Below the pieces are notes generated by a model. It had not been told where the DNA came from. It worked only from the letters and a program-made list of their open reading frames with translations, and ran no database searches. From Juglans regia (taxonomy: Eukaryota > Streptophyta > Magnoliopsida > Fagales > Juglandaceae): 64,000 bases of DNA. Of the stretch, positions 35,921 through 46,790 are shown piece by piece. The position numbers and the translations under genes were made by a program. The stretch's first letter is position 1; every line of letters starts with the position of its first letter. Location: assembly GCF_001411555.2 (NCBI RefSeq), contig NC_049911.1:33515044-33579043 (forward strand), in the 5' to 3' direction.

Positions 35921-36586
35921 TGACTACATTCTCTTATGTAATGACTACTGAATGACAATTAATGTAATGACTACTTTTATATGGATGTAATGACCTACTT
36001 TTATATATGTCATGACTACTCATCACAATATGTTTACTTATCTCAGTGTGAAGTTGCTACCGAAAATCAATATATGTCGTAACAGTTGAATATTGCACAT
36101 AAAAAGAAAAATTTACCACAAAGTGAAATATTCAATTCCAATTAAAAACAAGATGGTTCCAATGGAAATACAAGATGCCTCGGAAAAAAAACACAATATA
36201 GTTCAATTTTCATGTTTCATTACAATTAACAAAATGGCTCCAACAGCTTTCTTTCTTCAAAACCCTTAGCTTCTCCTTGTCTGATTCAAAACTCTTAGCT
36301 TCTCCCAAGTCGTTCTCAAAAACCTCCACCTGAACATTGATGCACGCACAAGGAATTCAATCAAGATGTAGCTAAAGAGAATAAGAAATATATCACATAC
36401 GAGATATAATAAGAAATATATCACATACGAGATATAATAAGAAATATATCACATACGAGATATATTCAAATTTGCAATGATGAATCCAAGTGTTCCGATA
36501 TGTTAGCAGTTGTTGACCCAATGTGCCTACAAATAACAACAAACTGTATTACTTTATTTAATTAAAAACTAACAAAATACAAATAA
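35921..36586. other. Region between the converging MULE genes
   Basis: Holds repeated TAATGACTAC motifs just after the GRF stop (35,917-36,010). It also holds a three-copy 28-bp tandem repeat (36,383-36,465; unit AAGAAATATATCACATACGA plus GATATAAT). It probably contains both 3' UTRs and terminators. Confidence 0.6.
36383..36465 (+). repeat. Three-copy 28-bp tandem repeat
   Basis: Unit AAGAAATATATCACATACGA followed by GATATAAT, repeated three times with the last copy slightly truncated. It lies just beyond the 3' end of the transposase gene. Confidence 0.9.
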
Positions 36587-39371
36587 CTACAAAGGATTGA
36601 CGCAATTATACCTCACTGAAGGACAATTATTTTTCGTATGTCCCTCATTCTTGCAAATACTACAACGTCTTTTCTTTGTATTTTGTGTTTCCTTTGGGTT
36701 CTTCGATCTCAGTGATTTTGGGCGTCCTTTTGTGGGCACTTGTGGAGGATCCTGCACCGTTTGTGAAAAGTTTGATATAACTTGACTTCTAAATATTTGA
36801 TCATCATTAGTGGGCACCGTTTGTGAACATTGTATATTATCTTCCATTGCAAGCAACTCTTTCTGAACTTTTTCTAAAGCAAGTGTGAAGTGATTGTGCT
36901 TTTCAGCTGACTGTGATGCAAGTTCAACAATGTCATAAAGTAGTATCATTGACTTGTTCTTTCTCATTGTCGGCTCATCTTGTACTTGATGCACTTGGTT
37001 ATCAGAACATGGTATGGCAGGAATAGGTCGACTCTTAGCATTAATAGTCCATCTATCCAGAACATAATGCTGTGGCAATATATTCAACTTCGCCTTCTTG
37101 CCAAAAACACACAAGATGTGCTTACAAAGAATTCCCATAAACTCCCACATATGGCATGTACATGTAGCATGTCCTTCATCACCCGATAACGTCACATGGT
37201 AAAGAGGTGTTTCTTTGCCATGGACTGTGACTCCATATGTCTTCACCTCACCACTAACATACAATTTTTTTGCTCGGTACCGTAGACTATTAAACAGTTC
37301 ATCTTGGAAAATCATGAAAGACTTTCTTGTATAAACAGTTGCCGCCTCCTCTTCAATTTTAAAAGGTGTCTTCATTATCGCCCGCGTGGATTTTGTCCGC
37401 ACACCTTTCTCTTTCTCTTTAAAGTAACGTGCATCTATAGCTTTCTCATACTGATGCACAAAGTCACTAACCAGAGTGCTTGAACGAACATAGTCTTTGA
37501 AAAATTTGTTCATGCTTTCACTCCTCTGAGTTGTTGACATACCGGCACAGAATATCGAACGCAAGTAGGCCGGTACCCACATATCCCGTCTGCTGTACAG
37601 ATTTTGCAGCCAAGTATTTTCTCCTAGCCCATACTTCACCACAATCATAGCCCATTCTTCCTCGAACTCATCAGTAGTAATTGTCTCATGTATGCAATGA
37701 TGAAAATCTTTTTGAAAGTTCGGAAATTTGTTGTATACATGAGCCAAGTGTTCGGGAAACTTTTGTAAAATGTGCCACAAACACAACCTATGAGTTGTAT
37801 TTGGGAGTACCTCTATAATTGCCTTAGCCATCGCCTTGTCATCATCGGTAATTATCGTTGAAGGGGCACGCCCAAGCATTGCTTCTTGCCATGTTCTCAA
37901 TAACCAAGTATATGATTCTGCCGTTTCATTAACCAACAAAGCACAACCAAACATTATGGTCTGATGATGATGGTTAACTCCAGAAAATGGGACAAATGGC
38001 ATCTTATAAATATTGGTCAGGTAAGTGGCATCAAATGTAACAACATCCCCAAAATATTGGTATGCAGCTCTTGATCTCGCATCAGCCCAAAAACAACTTC
38101 CCATACACCCATCATTGTCAACTTGCATGGAGAACACAAACCCAGGTTCTCTAAGTTGTCGATCAAGAAAGTATGAATATAATCTTTGTGCATCCCCCTC
38201 TTCAAATATTTTTCTCCTTTTGGTTCCCAGGTAATTTTCTACATCCTTACCAATACAACCGACATTAAATTCACCACCTGCATCTTTACTCAACACCGAC
38301 ATTATCTTCCTTGTCGGTACGCCGGACTCATTCAAAGTCATAATGAGTTTTTTTTGGACTTTAGTAACTCCCCTATGTCCACGAAGGAAACTAGTACTTC
38401 TCGGTGTAAGCAGAATATGATTATGTCCAACTACAAATTTGGTGACTATCCACTTTTCACCATCTTTCTTTATTCCCATTATTGCCTTACATCCAATCTT
38501 TGTCTCAGCGGGTTCAGGGACTATTCGATCTATGTCTTTCCGACTCACTCGCCGAAATCCTTCCCTCGTGCAAACATAATCTACTGCACAAAGAGTTTTA
38601 TCATCTTTCGACAATCGAGTATGATTCGTCCGGATTGCGAATCCTTGTCGCCTTGCATATGCCTTGTAAAATGCTTGGGCGTCTTCGACCTCCTCAAAAA
38701 CCATACCAATGAATGGCTCTAACGGACCACTACTTGAAGAGGGAATCACATTCACTCCATCTTCAACATTGACACTATCTTCATTCACATCACATTGAAC
38801 GTCTTCACTTTCAGCCTCAAGTTCGTCACTATCAACATTATAAATTGGCTCCTTCAATACAAAACCACATGATTATAAATCTATTACTTATGGAAAATCA
38901 CCAAATTACATATGTAAAATGTATAAATTCCATCTAAAAATAAGACTAGAACTGAAAAATCCAAGATCAATCAATAAGACTCTTGGCCTGAACAAAATCA
39001 CCCATCTTGCAAAACCCATTTATCAAAGTATTATAAGTAACAATGTCAGGCAAAAAACCGTTATTTTTCCTATTCTCCATCCATTTGAATGCGTGGTCAA
39101 CTTCCCCCGCTTTGCAATACCCATTAATCAAAGAATTCCTATTTTTCCTATCATCATTTGTATTTAAATCATTTGGCATTAATATTTGTATTTAATCTGT
39201 AAAGTATATTTGAGGATGAATAGATGAAAAGAAATCACTTGAACGTGATTATCGTTGGCTGCACCTTTCAGACATTTTATCAAACACCTACTCAGCCATG
39301 AACAACCAAATCATATAATGTAAAAGAGAGAGAAATACCTCAGCAACTCCAAAGCTACTGGACTCAGCCAT
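36587..39371 (-). CDS. FAR1/FHY3-like MULE transposase
   Basis: The main exon 36,587-38,851 is fully open (754 codons plus stop) but has no good ATG at its start. A first exon at 39,339-39,371 (MAESSSFGVAE, GTATTT donor) joins in phase 0 across a 487-bp intron to give about 765 residues. Counting from 38,857, the FAR1 DNA-binding domain covers residues 50-150 (GFAIRTNHT, C96, C123, HNH at 145-147). MULE transposase motifs are TFDATY (D276), ITDDDKAM (about D338) and QRSESMN (E447). The SWIM finger is CTCHMWEFMGILCKH (566-580), and a CCHC knuckle, CSICKNEGHTKNNC, lies near the C-terminus. The 9-bp TSD and TIRs around it argue for a live transposase rather than a domesticated FRS transcription factor. 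Confidence 0.9.
38967..39179 (-). pseudogene. PPR gene fragment captured inside the transposase intron
   Basis: An open frame on the same strand as the transposase reads NSLINGYCKAGEVDHAFKWM, then PDIVTYNTLINGFCKMGDFV and QAKSLID. These are two adjoining 35-residue pentatricopeptide motifs, broken off at both sides. It lies wholly within the proposed intron 38,852-39,338. Capture of host gene fragments is well known for Pack-MULEs. The source gene is not in the window. Confidence 0.8.
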
Positions 39372-39721
39372 GAACAACCGGTGGAGTGGGGCGGTGGAAC
39401 TGCGCTTGTGTAGTGGGCAAATAACTCACGGGCCGAAATTGGGAGAAATCGAGCTAGGTAGAATCGGCGGTGGAGCGCTAGGAGAAATTGGGAGAAATCG
39501 AGCTGCGCGGTTGCCTCTGGACGTGGTGGTGGACTGGTGGTGGACTGACGACGGTGGATGCTGGTTGCTGGCAGTGGAGGTCTCCTCGGCGTGGAAGCAC
39601 ACGGTCGCGTTTTCTAAAGGAAACACAAACGACTACGCTGGGCGATGTTTGCCCCTTCTATCCTATGTGAACGAGTCCACCGTGAGATGATTTCATTTGC
39701 TGAGGTGTCAAGAGCTAAGTG

Positions 39722-39771
39722 GAGGGCTGTTTATTGAAGAATAACAGCCCGACCGCTCCGCAGCGGTTCTG
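39722..39771 (-). repeat. Right terminal inverted repeat of the MULE
   Basis: Read on the - strand it starts CAGAACCGCTGCGGAGCGGT and continues CGGGCTGTT. It aligns gap-free with the left end over 29 bp, then again at AACAGCC. It is directly followed by the second TSD copy. Confidence 0.82.
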
Positions 39772-40083
39772 TTAATTTTATCTTGTTTCATTCTTCCTGC
39801 TTGGCATTCGAGGTGTTACTGCTTCTTTACTCATTTATAACATTTATTGTTAAGGCGATTCAGGTCAATTTACAACACTTTAATTTTTTATTAAGAGAAT
39901 TAATAATCAAATCATCTTTTTATAAATCTAATTTAAAGTACCTTTCTAATAATTCAAATTCTACGTATGTCTGCGTGTTAACAGTATAAATGGTACGTAC
40001 ATTCTTCACTCTGATTTATTAACATAATTTCTTAAAAAGATCATTCACAGTAATTAATTAGCAGTCAGCAATGAGTCATTTTA

Positions 40084-40275
40084 GGGTGTGTTTGGATATT
40101 AAAATGAACTGAATTGAGTTAAGTTGAGATGATAAAATATTGTTAGAATATTATTGTTTTTTATTATTATTATTTGAAAATTTGAAAAAATTAAATTATT
40201 TATTATATTTTATATTAAAATTTAAAAAAATTATAATAATGAATTAAGATGAACTCAACTTTCAAACGAAGCCTA
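40084..40275. repeat. AT-rich MITE, TTTGGAT family
   Basis: Runs from GGTGTGTTTGGATATTAAAA to ACTTTCAAACGAAGCCT. It is absent from the paralogous site near 51,866-51,880, so it is a discrete insertion of about 190 bp. Terminal repeats are imperfect, and the TSD is short (TA possible) and not certain. Confidence 0.75.
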
Positions 40276-40333
40276 AAGAAAATGCATGTTAAGTGATCCG
40301 AGTTACGTCTTTTCCCTTTGTCGGTTCCTTTTG

Positions 40334-40366
40334 TCGGTCCTGTTTTGACAAAAGGAACAGGACCGA
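40334..40366. repeat. Short hairpin next to the hAT insertion
   Basis: GTCGGTCCTGTT and AACAGGACCGAC are perfect 12-base inverted arms around a short spacer containing GACAAAAGG. The paralogs at 31.6 and 51.9 kb lack the second arm, so it arose locally, perhaps as a templated insertion during repair. Confidence 0.7.
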
Positions 40367-40374
40367 CTGGCCAG

Positions 40375-41056
40375 TAGGGCTGGGCTCTAACTCCGACGGA
40401 GTTGGAATGCTTGTTTCCGACCTCCGACTCCGACAAGAGTCGGAGCCAAATTGGAGCTCCGACTCCGACTCCGACTCCGAACTGGAGTCGGAGTCCGACT
40501 CCGATCGGAGGTCAGAGCTCCGACATAAGATCGGAGCTCGACGTGCGCTCGACGTGGTGCTCGAGCGAACCTCTCTGGAAGAGTTTTGCTCAAGCGCTCG
40601 ACATGTCGCTCGAGCAGAACTCTTCCAGAGAGGTTCGCTCGACTTCTGCTCGACATGTCGCTTGAGCGAACCTCTCTGAAAGAGGTTCGCTCGACTTCCG
40701 CTTGATATGTCGCTCGAGCAAAACTCTTCCAGAGAGGTTCGCTCGACTTCCGCTCGACATGTCGCTCGAGCGAACCTCTCTGGAAGAGGTTCGCTCGACT
40801 TCCGCTTGACATGTCGCTCGAGCAGAACTCTTCCAGAGAGGTTCGCTCGACTTCTGCTTGACATGTCGCTCGAGCCAATGTTCAATACAACGTGTGCTCG
40901 ACTTGCGCTCGACACCTCGCTCCAGCGCAAGTGTTCAGTAAAAAAAATTTCGGAGTCGAAATCGGAGCTTCTTGGAGCTCCGACTCCGACTCCGAATTCC
41001 GATGACTCCGACGAAGTCGAACGGAGTCATAATTTTCAGAATTTTGCACACCCCTA
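40375..41056. mobile_element. Non-autonomous hAT-type element with inverted repeat array (682 bp)
   Basis: Starts TAGGGCTGGGC and ends GCACACCCCTA. It is flanked by a perfect 8-bp TSD CTGGCCAG (40,367-40,374 and 41,057-41,064). The paralog at about 52,026 has a single CTGGCCAG, consistent with an empty site. Near each end lie runs of CTCCGACTCCGAC/GGAGCTCCGA. The middle (about 40,540-40,930) is built from units of CTCGAGCGAACCTCTCTGGA and its reverse complement, alternating in orientation. Long open frames here on both strands (Arg/Ser/Glu-rich) are by-products of the repeats, not genes. Confidence 0.9.
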
Positions 41057-41530
41057 CTGGCCAGTACTAGTCAGCCATATCTGCAGTACGCACTACTATC
41101 TATGGTGTAGTCTTTTCATTATCACTTCCATAATATTCATTATAAGTTTCGATACTTTATCACAGTTGGAGCTTGGGCGCATGAGTGATCATTCTTTTCA
41201 TTGAAAACTCAGCTTCCACTGCGTAATATTACTAAATATTGGGATATTATAACCTTTCTTGCATATGATCAAGAGGTAAGCCGAAAAGGCAGCTTCATAT
41301 ACACATCATATTTATGGTTTTAATTTCATTTTCCTCCCAAGGGACAATCGGCAACGAATCCCTTCTAGCAAAGCTGTAAAGCTACTGAGTCGTAATCTCA
41401 ACGGGTCGAAAAGGATATAGTAGACATATTATGCCAGCTGCTCACCTCATTATTATTAAAAAAACAATTTTTTTTTTAAAAAGGAAGGTGTGTCATTGTT
41501 AATGATCAATGACTGTTTGTCAATAGTATG

Positions 41531-41845
41531 ACTGTGTTTAGTTATAAGATTCAATTGAGTTCAATTAAATTTTAAGTTGAATCTAACATTCAAACATTCA
41601 ACTTTCAAATTATTAAACTTAGTTTAAAATCTCTTTACATGTGAGACTCACAATTTTTTTTAACTTAACACAGTTTTATACGTGAGATCTATAACTTTTT
41701 TTAACTTCTCATACAAATATTAAACTCATCTTAATATTTAAAAATATTTTAAATTTAATTTAGATGAATCTTATATAATTTTATCTAATATTCAATTTAT
41801 TATTATTCATAAATAATTAAATTACACTCAACATCTAAACACAGC
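41531..41845. repeat. AT-rich MITE-like element shared by both block C copies
   Basis: ACTGTGTTTAGTTATAAG to ATCTAAACACAGC form imperfect inverted ends. The same element is at 53,779-54,100 in the paralogous block, so it predates that duplication. Confidence 0.6.
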
Positions 41846-42111
41846 TTGCCGACCGTAATATTCCCACGGATTACCTTAGATTAATTTTATGTTTTTCTCC
41901 AAGTTTGTACGGATTAACAAGCTGGAGTGATAAATAGGCAATAAGCTGGCATGCCAAAAAAAGAACAAAAAAAAAAAAACAGAAAAGGTGACGACGGCTA
42001 TAGGACGGCAGATCGTAGAGATCTCCCATTTGTACTAATTAATAAAACAATATTAATTTTAGGCCGAACGAAAATATACAGATTGGATTGTACTGGACTT
42101 CCGAGATTAAT

Positions 42112-42290
42112 GGTGACTTTAGATATTGAAGTGGGTTGAATTGAGATGATAAAATATTATTAGAATATTATTTTTTAATATTATTATTATTTTGAGATTT
42201 GAAAAAATTGAATTGTTTATTATATTTTATATTGAAATTTAAAAAAATTGTAATGATGAGTTGAGAATATTTTATGATCCAAACGCAACC
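42112..42290. repeat. AT-rich MITE, TTTGGAT family
   Basis: GGTGACTTTAGATATTGAAG to GATCCAAACGCAACC. It is absent from the paralog at about 19,461 (GAGATTTACCGTTTAG), so it is an insertion of about 180 bp. Confidence 0.75.
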
Positions 42291-43126
42291 TTATCGTTTA
42301 GATATTAAAAATATATCAAATTATCTATAAATAATAATAAATTAATTAATAATTAATAATAAATTAATAATTAATACTTTTTGAATAATAATAAAATAAT
42401 CTTAAAATATTCGAAAATAATTCAATTTCTAAAAAAGATCCTAAAAATTTTGTTTGGCGGTTTATAATTTTTCTGTTTTGTCGCGTTCTTTTCATAGAAA
42501 GAGAAGTTTTGACTTTTGAGGGATAAATCTTTCCTGTTCTCGCTTGTGATTGTTCTCACCTGTGATTTAGTCTCTATTTACGAGGAAATTGATTTGATGT
42601 TATCTTCAATATTGTTGAAATCTTGAAACCCTCTAATTCAAGATAGAAAATTTTAAAATCTTGAATTTAAGATACGATGAAAGTGGTGTTGGTGATTAAG
42701 TAATCAGCCGTTGAAATATTGAATCCAGAGCTATGGCAACAATGTGTTGATAATGAGCCAAAGTTAAGAAAGGATTAACAATATGTCAAAAGATTAAGCC
42801 AACAATTGGCTATATATGGTCTTGGTCAACTATATGGCCAAAATTAAAAGCAAAAAATAGATTTGGAGTTTTAAACAATACTCACAATAAACCAAAATCC
42901 AATAAAAAAAAGGCCCATAGTTAATGTATTGATTTAAGATGAAATATGGTTAGACAATGATGAAAATTTGTTGGATGCAAAGCTTGCAAAATTTTTTAAA
43001 AGAAATATTTAATAGGCACAAGTCTAATGTTAATCAATGGCTCTGATACCATGATAGAAATATAATATAATAGAATAGAAGATGGAAAAGAGAGAAAGAG
43101 GGAGAGAGACTTTGATGGATTTAGAT

Positions 43127-43335
43127 GGCTCCGTTTGGATTCAAAGATGAGTTGAGGTGAGTTGAGATGGCTTTAGATTAGTTGAATAAAATATTGTTAT
43201 AATATTATTTTTAATATTATTATTGTTTTGAGATTTGAAAAAGTTAAATTGTTTATTATATTTTGTATGAAAATTTGAAAAAATTGTAATGATGAGATGA
43301 GATGAGTTTATGTGAGTTTTGAATCCAAACGGGCC
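43127..43335. repeat. AT-rich MITE, TTTGGAT family
   Basis: GGCTCCGTTTGGATTCAAAG at the left and TTTTGAATCCAAACGGGCC at the right make clear inverted ends. It is the best-preserved family member in the window and is absent from the paralog at about 29,112-29,130. Confidence 0.85.
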
Positions 43336-43470
43336 TGAATATAAAGCATAAAATGTGGATTAGTGCAAAAGTTTAAGATTTACTTTTGTAAATATTTATG
43401 AAATACAAAAATTAATGCAAACTAATTGGTGAGGTGAATAATTATCTCGCTAAAATTAGATAGAATCATG

Positions 43471-46212
43471 TGTGTTAACGTCGTGTTTCGCACACCTTTG
43501 GGCCAAACTCCAACAACTCATATATTTGAAAATGGGTTCTGCATAAGGTAGAAAATACTGCAACTTTGATAGGGCAACCTAATGGTTGGGGAGCCTCCAA
43601 TGCCTAAGTTAGTATATATTCTTGAAGTGTAGTAAATAAGTAAAATAGTTTAGGGATCAACTATTTATACTACCACTTGAGAGGGTAGATCATATGCGCT
43701 TCTGTGAGGGTCGTTTTCCTTATACTAATCCTTTTGTCAGAATCTTTAAATGTGATGTGACTTTGAGACGGCGTCATTAATGGGGCGCGGCTCTGCAACG
43801 ATGCCATTAATGTGGCGCGTTTGCCTGGGTGGTGGAAGTGACCATAAATGCGGCATAGCTCTTTAGTCCCTCTTTTCGGTCTGCATTCCCTTTGGTCTGT
43901 CCATGCCTCTCCTGTCAGTATATCAACGGTTCTCCACATATCACGCTTGTCATGTGGGTAGGCACTCGAAGACTGAATACTATCTGAAGGGTCTCTAGAT
44001 CGACGTGTCTCATCTCTTGCAGTACCACTCCTTCTATAGGTCATGTGTAGAGGATTCTTCTAAGGGACTGGGCTTGATAGGGCCTTTGTGCGCCTTGAGG
44101 GGAAAATCTCCGTACAATGTGTATGATATTTCCATTGTTAATATACATATGCATGAAGATATCGGAATTTGATTGAAATTTTAGTGTGGGATTGTTGCAA
44201 TTATTGAAATTTTTAATATGGGCGTATTATATATTCTTGTGGAATCCTTATAACAATTCAGATGCATGGCTTAGAAGTGAAAGTATGTTGATTTTGAGGG
44301 CGTGGGTTCGAAACTTCATTATAGCACTTTGTCTTTACTTTATGAAACAAATGATGTGTTGGACTTGGGACATGGGCAGCCACAATGCTTGAGCAGATCA
44401 TATACCTTAAAGTTGCATTTATTTTTTTAAAATTATTCTGCTAAACTTTCTTCAACATTTTTGACTCAAAGTTGGGGGAATGGGAATGTGAGTCGTGACA
44501 ATGAGCGCTGATAAAAGGTCAAAAACTACATGATTAAATTGCTAAAGTGAGTGATTTGTTTAACCAAAATGTGAATGAGCATTTAATTATGTAGTAATTT
44601 CTAATTCTTGACTCAATATGAAATTTTGATATTTTGCACGTGAAAGAAGTTGTATTGCAGTTAGTTCACACAAAAAAAAATTAATACTCCAAAATTGTAC
44701 TCATGTCTTATTTATGTTGCAGGGAGATGAATTGAGCAGCAAGGGCAAAATGCAAGAGGCAAGGAACGAAGGCACGAAACGCAAGCAGAAATGCATGAAA
44801 CGCGGAAGCATGTACTGGCCTGGAACGAAACGCAGAGTTGCAATGGGATGAAACGCACAGCAGCAGGAGATGCGGACGAAAGGAAATGCTGGAGCCAAAA
44901 CGCACGTAGATGCAGACGAAACGGCACTGGGCTGGAGCTGGAACGAAGCAGACTCACGTGGGCTGGGTCAAAACGCGCAGCAGAGACGCATGAAACGCAG
45001 GCGAGCTGAAGTGGAACGGTTGCTGGGCGGGACGCGAAAAGCGGAAGCACGCACGCAGGGGCACGTCAAAACGCACGAAGATGAATGCGAAACGGCACTG
45101 CAGGGAGATTAAACGCGTGCTGAGGCGTGCACAAAGGGGGAGGATAAAAACGAAAAATTATTTCGTGCGCCGGCAGTTTTTATTTGATGGTTTTTCTGTG
45201 TTTTTCGTCCGTGCATATTTTTCTTTCAGAATTTTATTTTCGCACAGCTTCATCTTCCTCTTCAATTTATTTTTCCAGTTCATTTTATTTTTCTGCAAGT
45301 TTGTATGTTTTTGGGTTTTGAATTTCAGCACATTTGTGGGATACAGTATATTTTTATTCAGTAATTTTCATTTGAAACAGTATATGATGATGTTAGATTT
45401 TTATTTTCTTGAGCATTTTGTTAATCTAGAGATGATAGGCTAGATTTTTAGCTTGGGATTCAATGAGTAACCCGTGACTATTTGGGATTGGATTGACTTC
45501 AATATTTAGTGCTTTTAATGATTAACTTGGTAGATTATATCTCAATGTGCATTTAGAAAATATTAGAGTTCTTTGTTCTTGGTTTAGATCAATTGTAGAC
45601 GTAAAGACACAATTGATACTTGAACAAGTAACATGACTTTAATAATTTTCTTTCATCTTCTATGATTGTTATATAATTTATCAAGTAGTTTTATTAAAAT
45701 AAAATTGTGGTTCATTGTTATATTATCCGACTATGATTTCTAGGAATGAGAAAATGGTCGAGAGAAATTAAAAAGAGAAGTAAATCCATCATCAAATTAG
45801 TGGGTGAAAATTGCATCCCAAGTGTTTGTTTAATTGTTTCTTACAAGTTTAAGTCAACTTCCATACGATTTCTTTAAATCCCTTTAATCTTAGCAATTTT
45901 AGAAAAATAGATTCTCTTTTATTTTCAGCTTTACTTATGCTTGAACGTCCCGACAATTTCACTCATAATTCACTTTACTCTCTCTTAGTAAATATCCACC
46001 TTTAGGTGTAAATATTGTTAGTGGTTAAGTTTAGGAATTTATTTCTCTTTGCTGATTATTTTAAATTTTTGTGTCACTCCAAACGGTATTATGTGGTCTT
46101 GCGAAAATGAAATGTTTGCTAAATTCTCATTGTCCCTGTGAATTCGATCTTGGGATTTACCCTTGTATTACTTTGACAGCTTCTACGGTTGGAAGTCGAA
46201 AATAAAAGCTGA
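43471..46212. mobile_element. Probable non-autonomous LTR-derived insertion splitting block A'
   Basis: The paralog at 29,275-29,310 is continuous across this point, so about 2.7 kb was inserted here (or nearly all lost there). It starts near TGTTAACGTCGTGTTTCGCA and ends near AAAAGCTGATCA. It contains GGAGCCTCCAATGCCTAAGT and CCTGTGAATTCGATCTTGGG, stretches of the kind seen in plant LTR elements, plus a GAAACGC-motif-rich tract at 44,760-45,115. No retroviral-type protein domain was recognised, and no TSD could be fixed. Confidence 0.45.
44760..45115 (+). repeat. GAAACGC-motif-rich tract
   Basis: About a dozen irregularly spaced ACGAAACGCA/TGAAACGC/AAAACGC motifs lie in purine-rich, GC-richer sequence. 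They are followed by GGAGGATAAAAACGAA, which resembles a TATA region. Frames on both strands stay open because of composition and are not called as genes. Confidence 0.6.
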
Positions 46213-46790
46213 TCAAGCGCACTATAAGAAAAGGGTGGATGGATCTCTTACCGAATGGTTTGAAAGAACCGAAAAGGAAAAAAAGAATGGGGAAAATAAG
46301 GCAAACGGAGAAAAGCAAATCCAGCACGGAAAGATATGTTAGTATAACATGTCTGTGCTGCTACTGTGCTACATTCAACGTTGAAAGCAATGAGACGATT
46401 CATCTAATATTAATTTTTTGAGTCTTCGGCTCTCATGACCACCTAACCTCCGCCGCACGGCCACCCTTTTTTCTCTATTGTCGTCTTTTCGAGCAGTACT
46501 ACTCAACTATCTTCCCGGCCCCCATATGATTTACGCATGCATGAGCCAGCTAGCTAGCACGTACCAATTATAATCCCGCACTTGGGTTGACGTATGAGTG
46601 AGTTGGGCACGCCGGTGCATGCTTGCGTACTGCATGGCATGCACCTCATGATCACAACCTAGCAACAATCTCATGTGAACGGAAGACAGGACAAGAGAAG
46701 ATCACGTGATGCACGCGGCTTCACAGGTGAGCTTTGTTGTCGGTTTAGGTGAAAAGTTTGGTATAGAGGGATTGAGATTCTTAAGTTTGG
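46213..46790 (+). repeat. Continuation of duplicated block A'
   Basis: Matches 29,310-29,740 (AGCGCACTATAAGAAAAGG, CTCTTACCGAATGGTTTGAA, GCATGGCATGCACCT, GATCACGTGATGCAC). A ~100-bp segment at 46,430-46,530 (CTTCGGCTCTCATGACCACC onward) is extra relative to the 29-kb copy. Confidence 0.85.

Larger units (their letters stand above)
33102..39771 (-). mobile_element. Two-gene Mutator-like element (MULE), apparently autonomous
   Basis: A 6,670-bp element flanked by a perfect 9-bp TSD TTAATTTTA (33,093-33,101 and 39,772-39,780), the Mutator hallmark. The first 29 bp at each end align as inverted repeats without gaps (about 22 of 29 matching, with an unbroken CGGTCGGGCTGTT). It carries a FAR1/MULE transposase on the - strand and a GRF zinc-finger gene on the + strand. 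Both start near opposite ends and converge, as mudrA and mudrB do in MuDR. It is inserted in duplicated block C. Both reading frames look undamaged, so it may be young. Confidence 0.88.
39921..42080 (+). repeat. Duplicated block C, second copy
   Basis: Matches 51,670-55,110 over most of its length (CACAGTTGGAGCTTGGGCGC, TTGGGATATTATAACCTTTC, TCTCAACGGGTCGAAAAGGA, CTCCAAG-TTGTACGGA-TAAC). Its left part also matches 31,364-31,655. It is interrupted by a MITE (40,084-40,275) and an hAT-type element (40,375-41,056), both absent at the equivalent positions near 51.9-52.0 kb. Confidence 0.88.
42081..43470 (+). repeat. Duplicated block A', paralogous to 19,438-20,262 and 29,061-29,280
   Basis: Carries the uninterrupted site into which the LTR-type element inserted in the other copy (about 43,061). 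It has its own MITE insertions at 42,112-42,290 and 43,127-43,335, so each copy has a private insertion history. Confidence 0.85.

Noticed and set aside
38025..38722. Plus-strand frames opposite the transposase
   Set aside because: Shadows of the intact - strand gene. They have no domain of their own.
36587..39371. Reading the transposase as a domesticated FAR1-related (FRS) transcription factor
   Set aside because: Possible from the protein alone, but the flanking 9-bp duplication and matched terminal repeats indicate a mobile element.
40289..41204. Arg/Ser/Glu-rich frames of up to 213 codons on both strands
   Set aside because: They are translations of the inverted repeat array within the hAT-type element. 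The repeat unit is free of stops in several frames and there is no domain or ATG context.
44712..45112. Overlapping Cys/Phe/Ala-rich frames on both strands
   Set aside because: By-product of the purine-rich GAAACGC tract. Frames on both strands are equally open.
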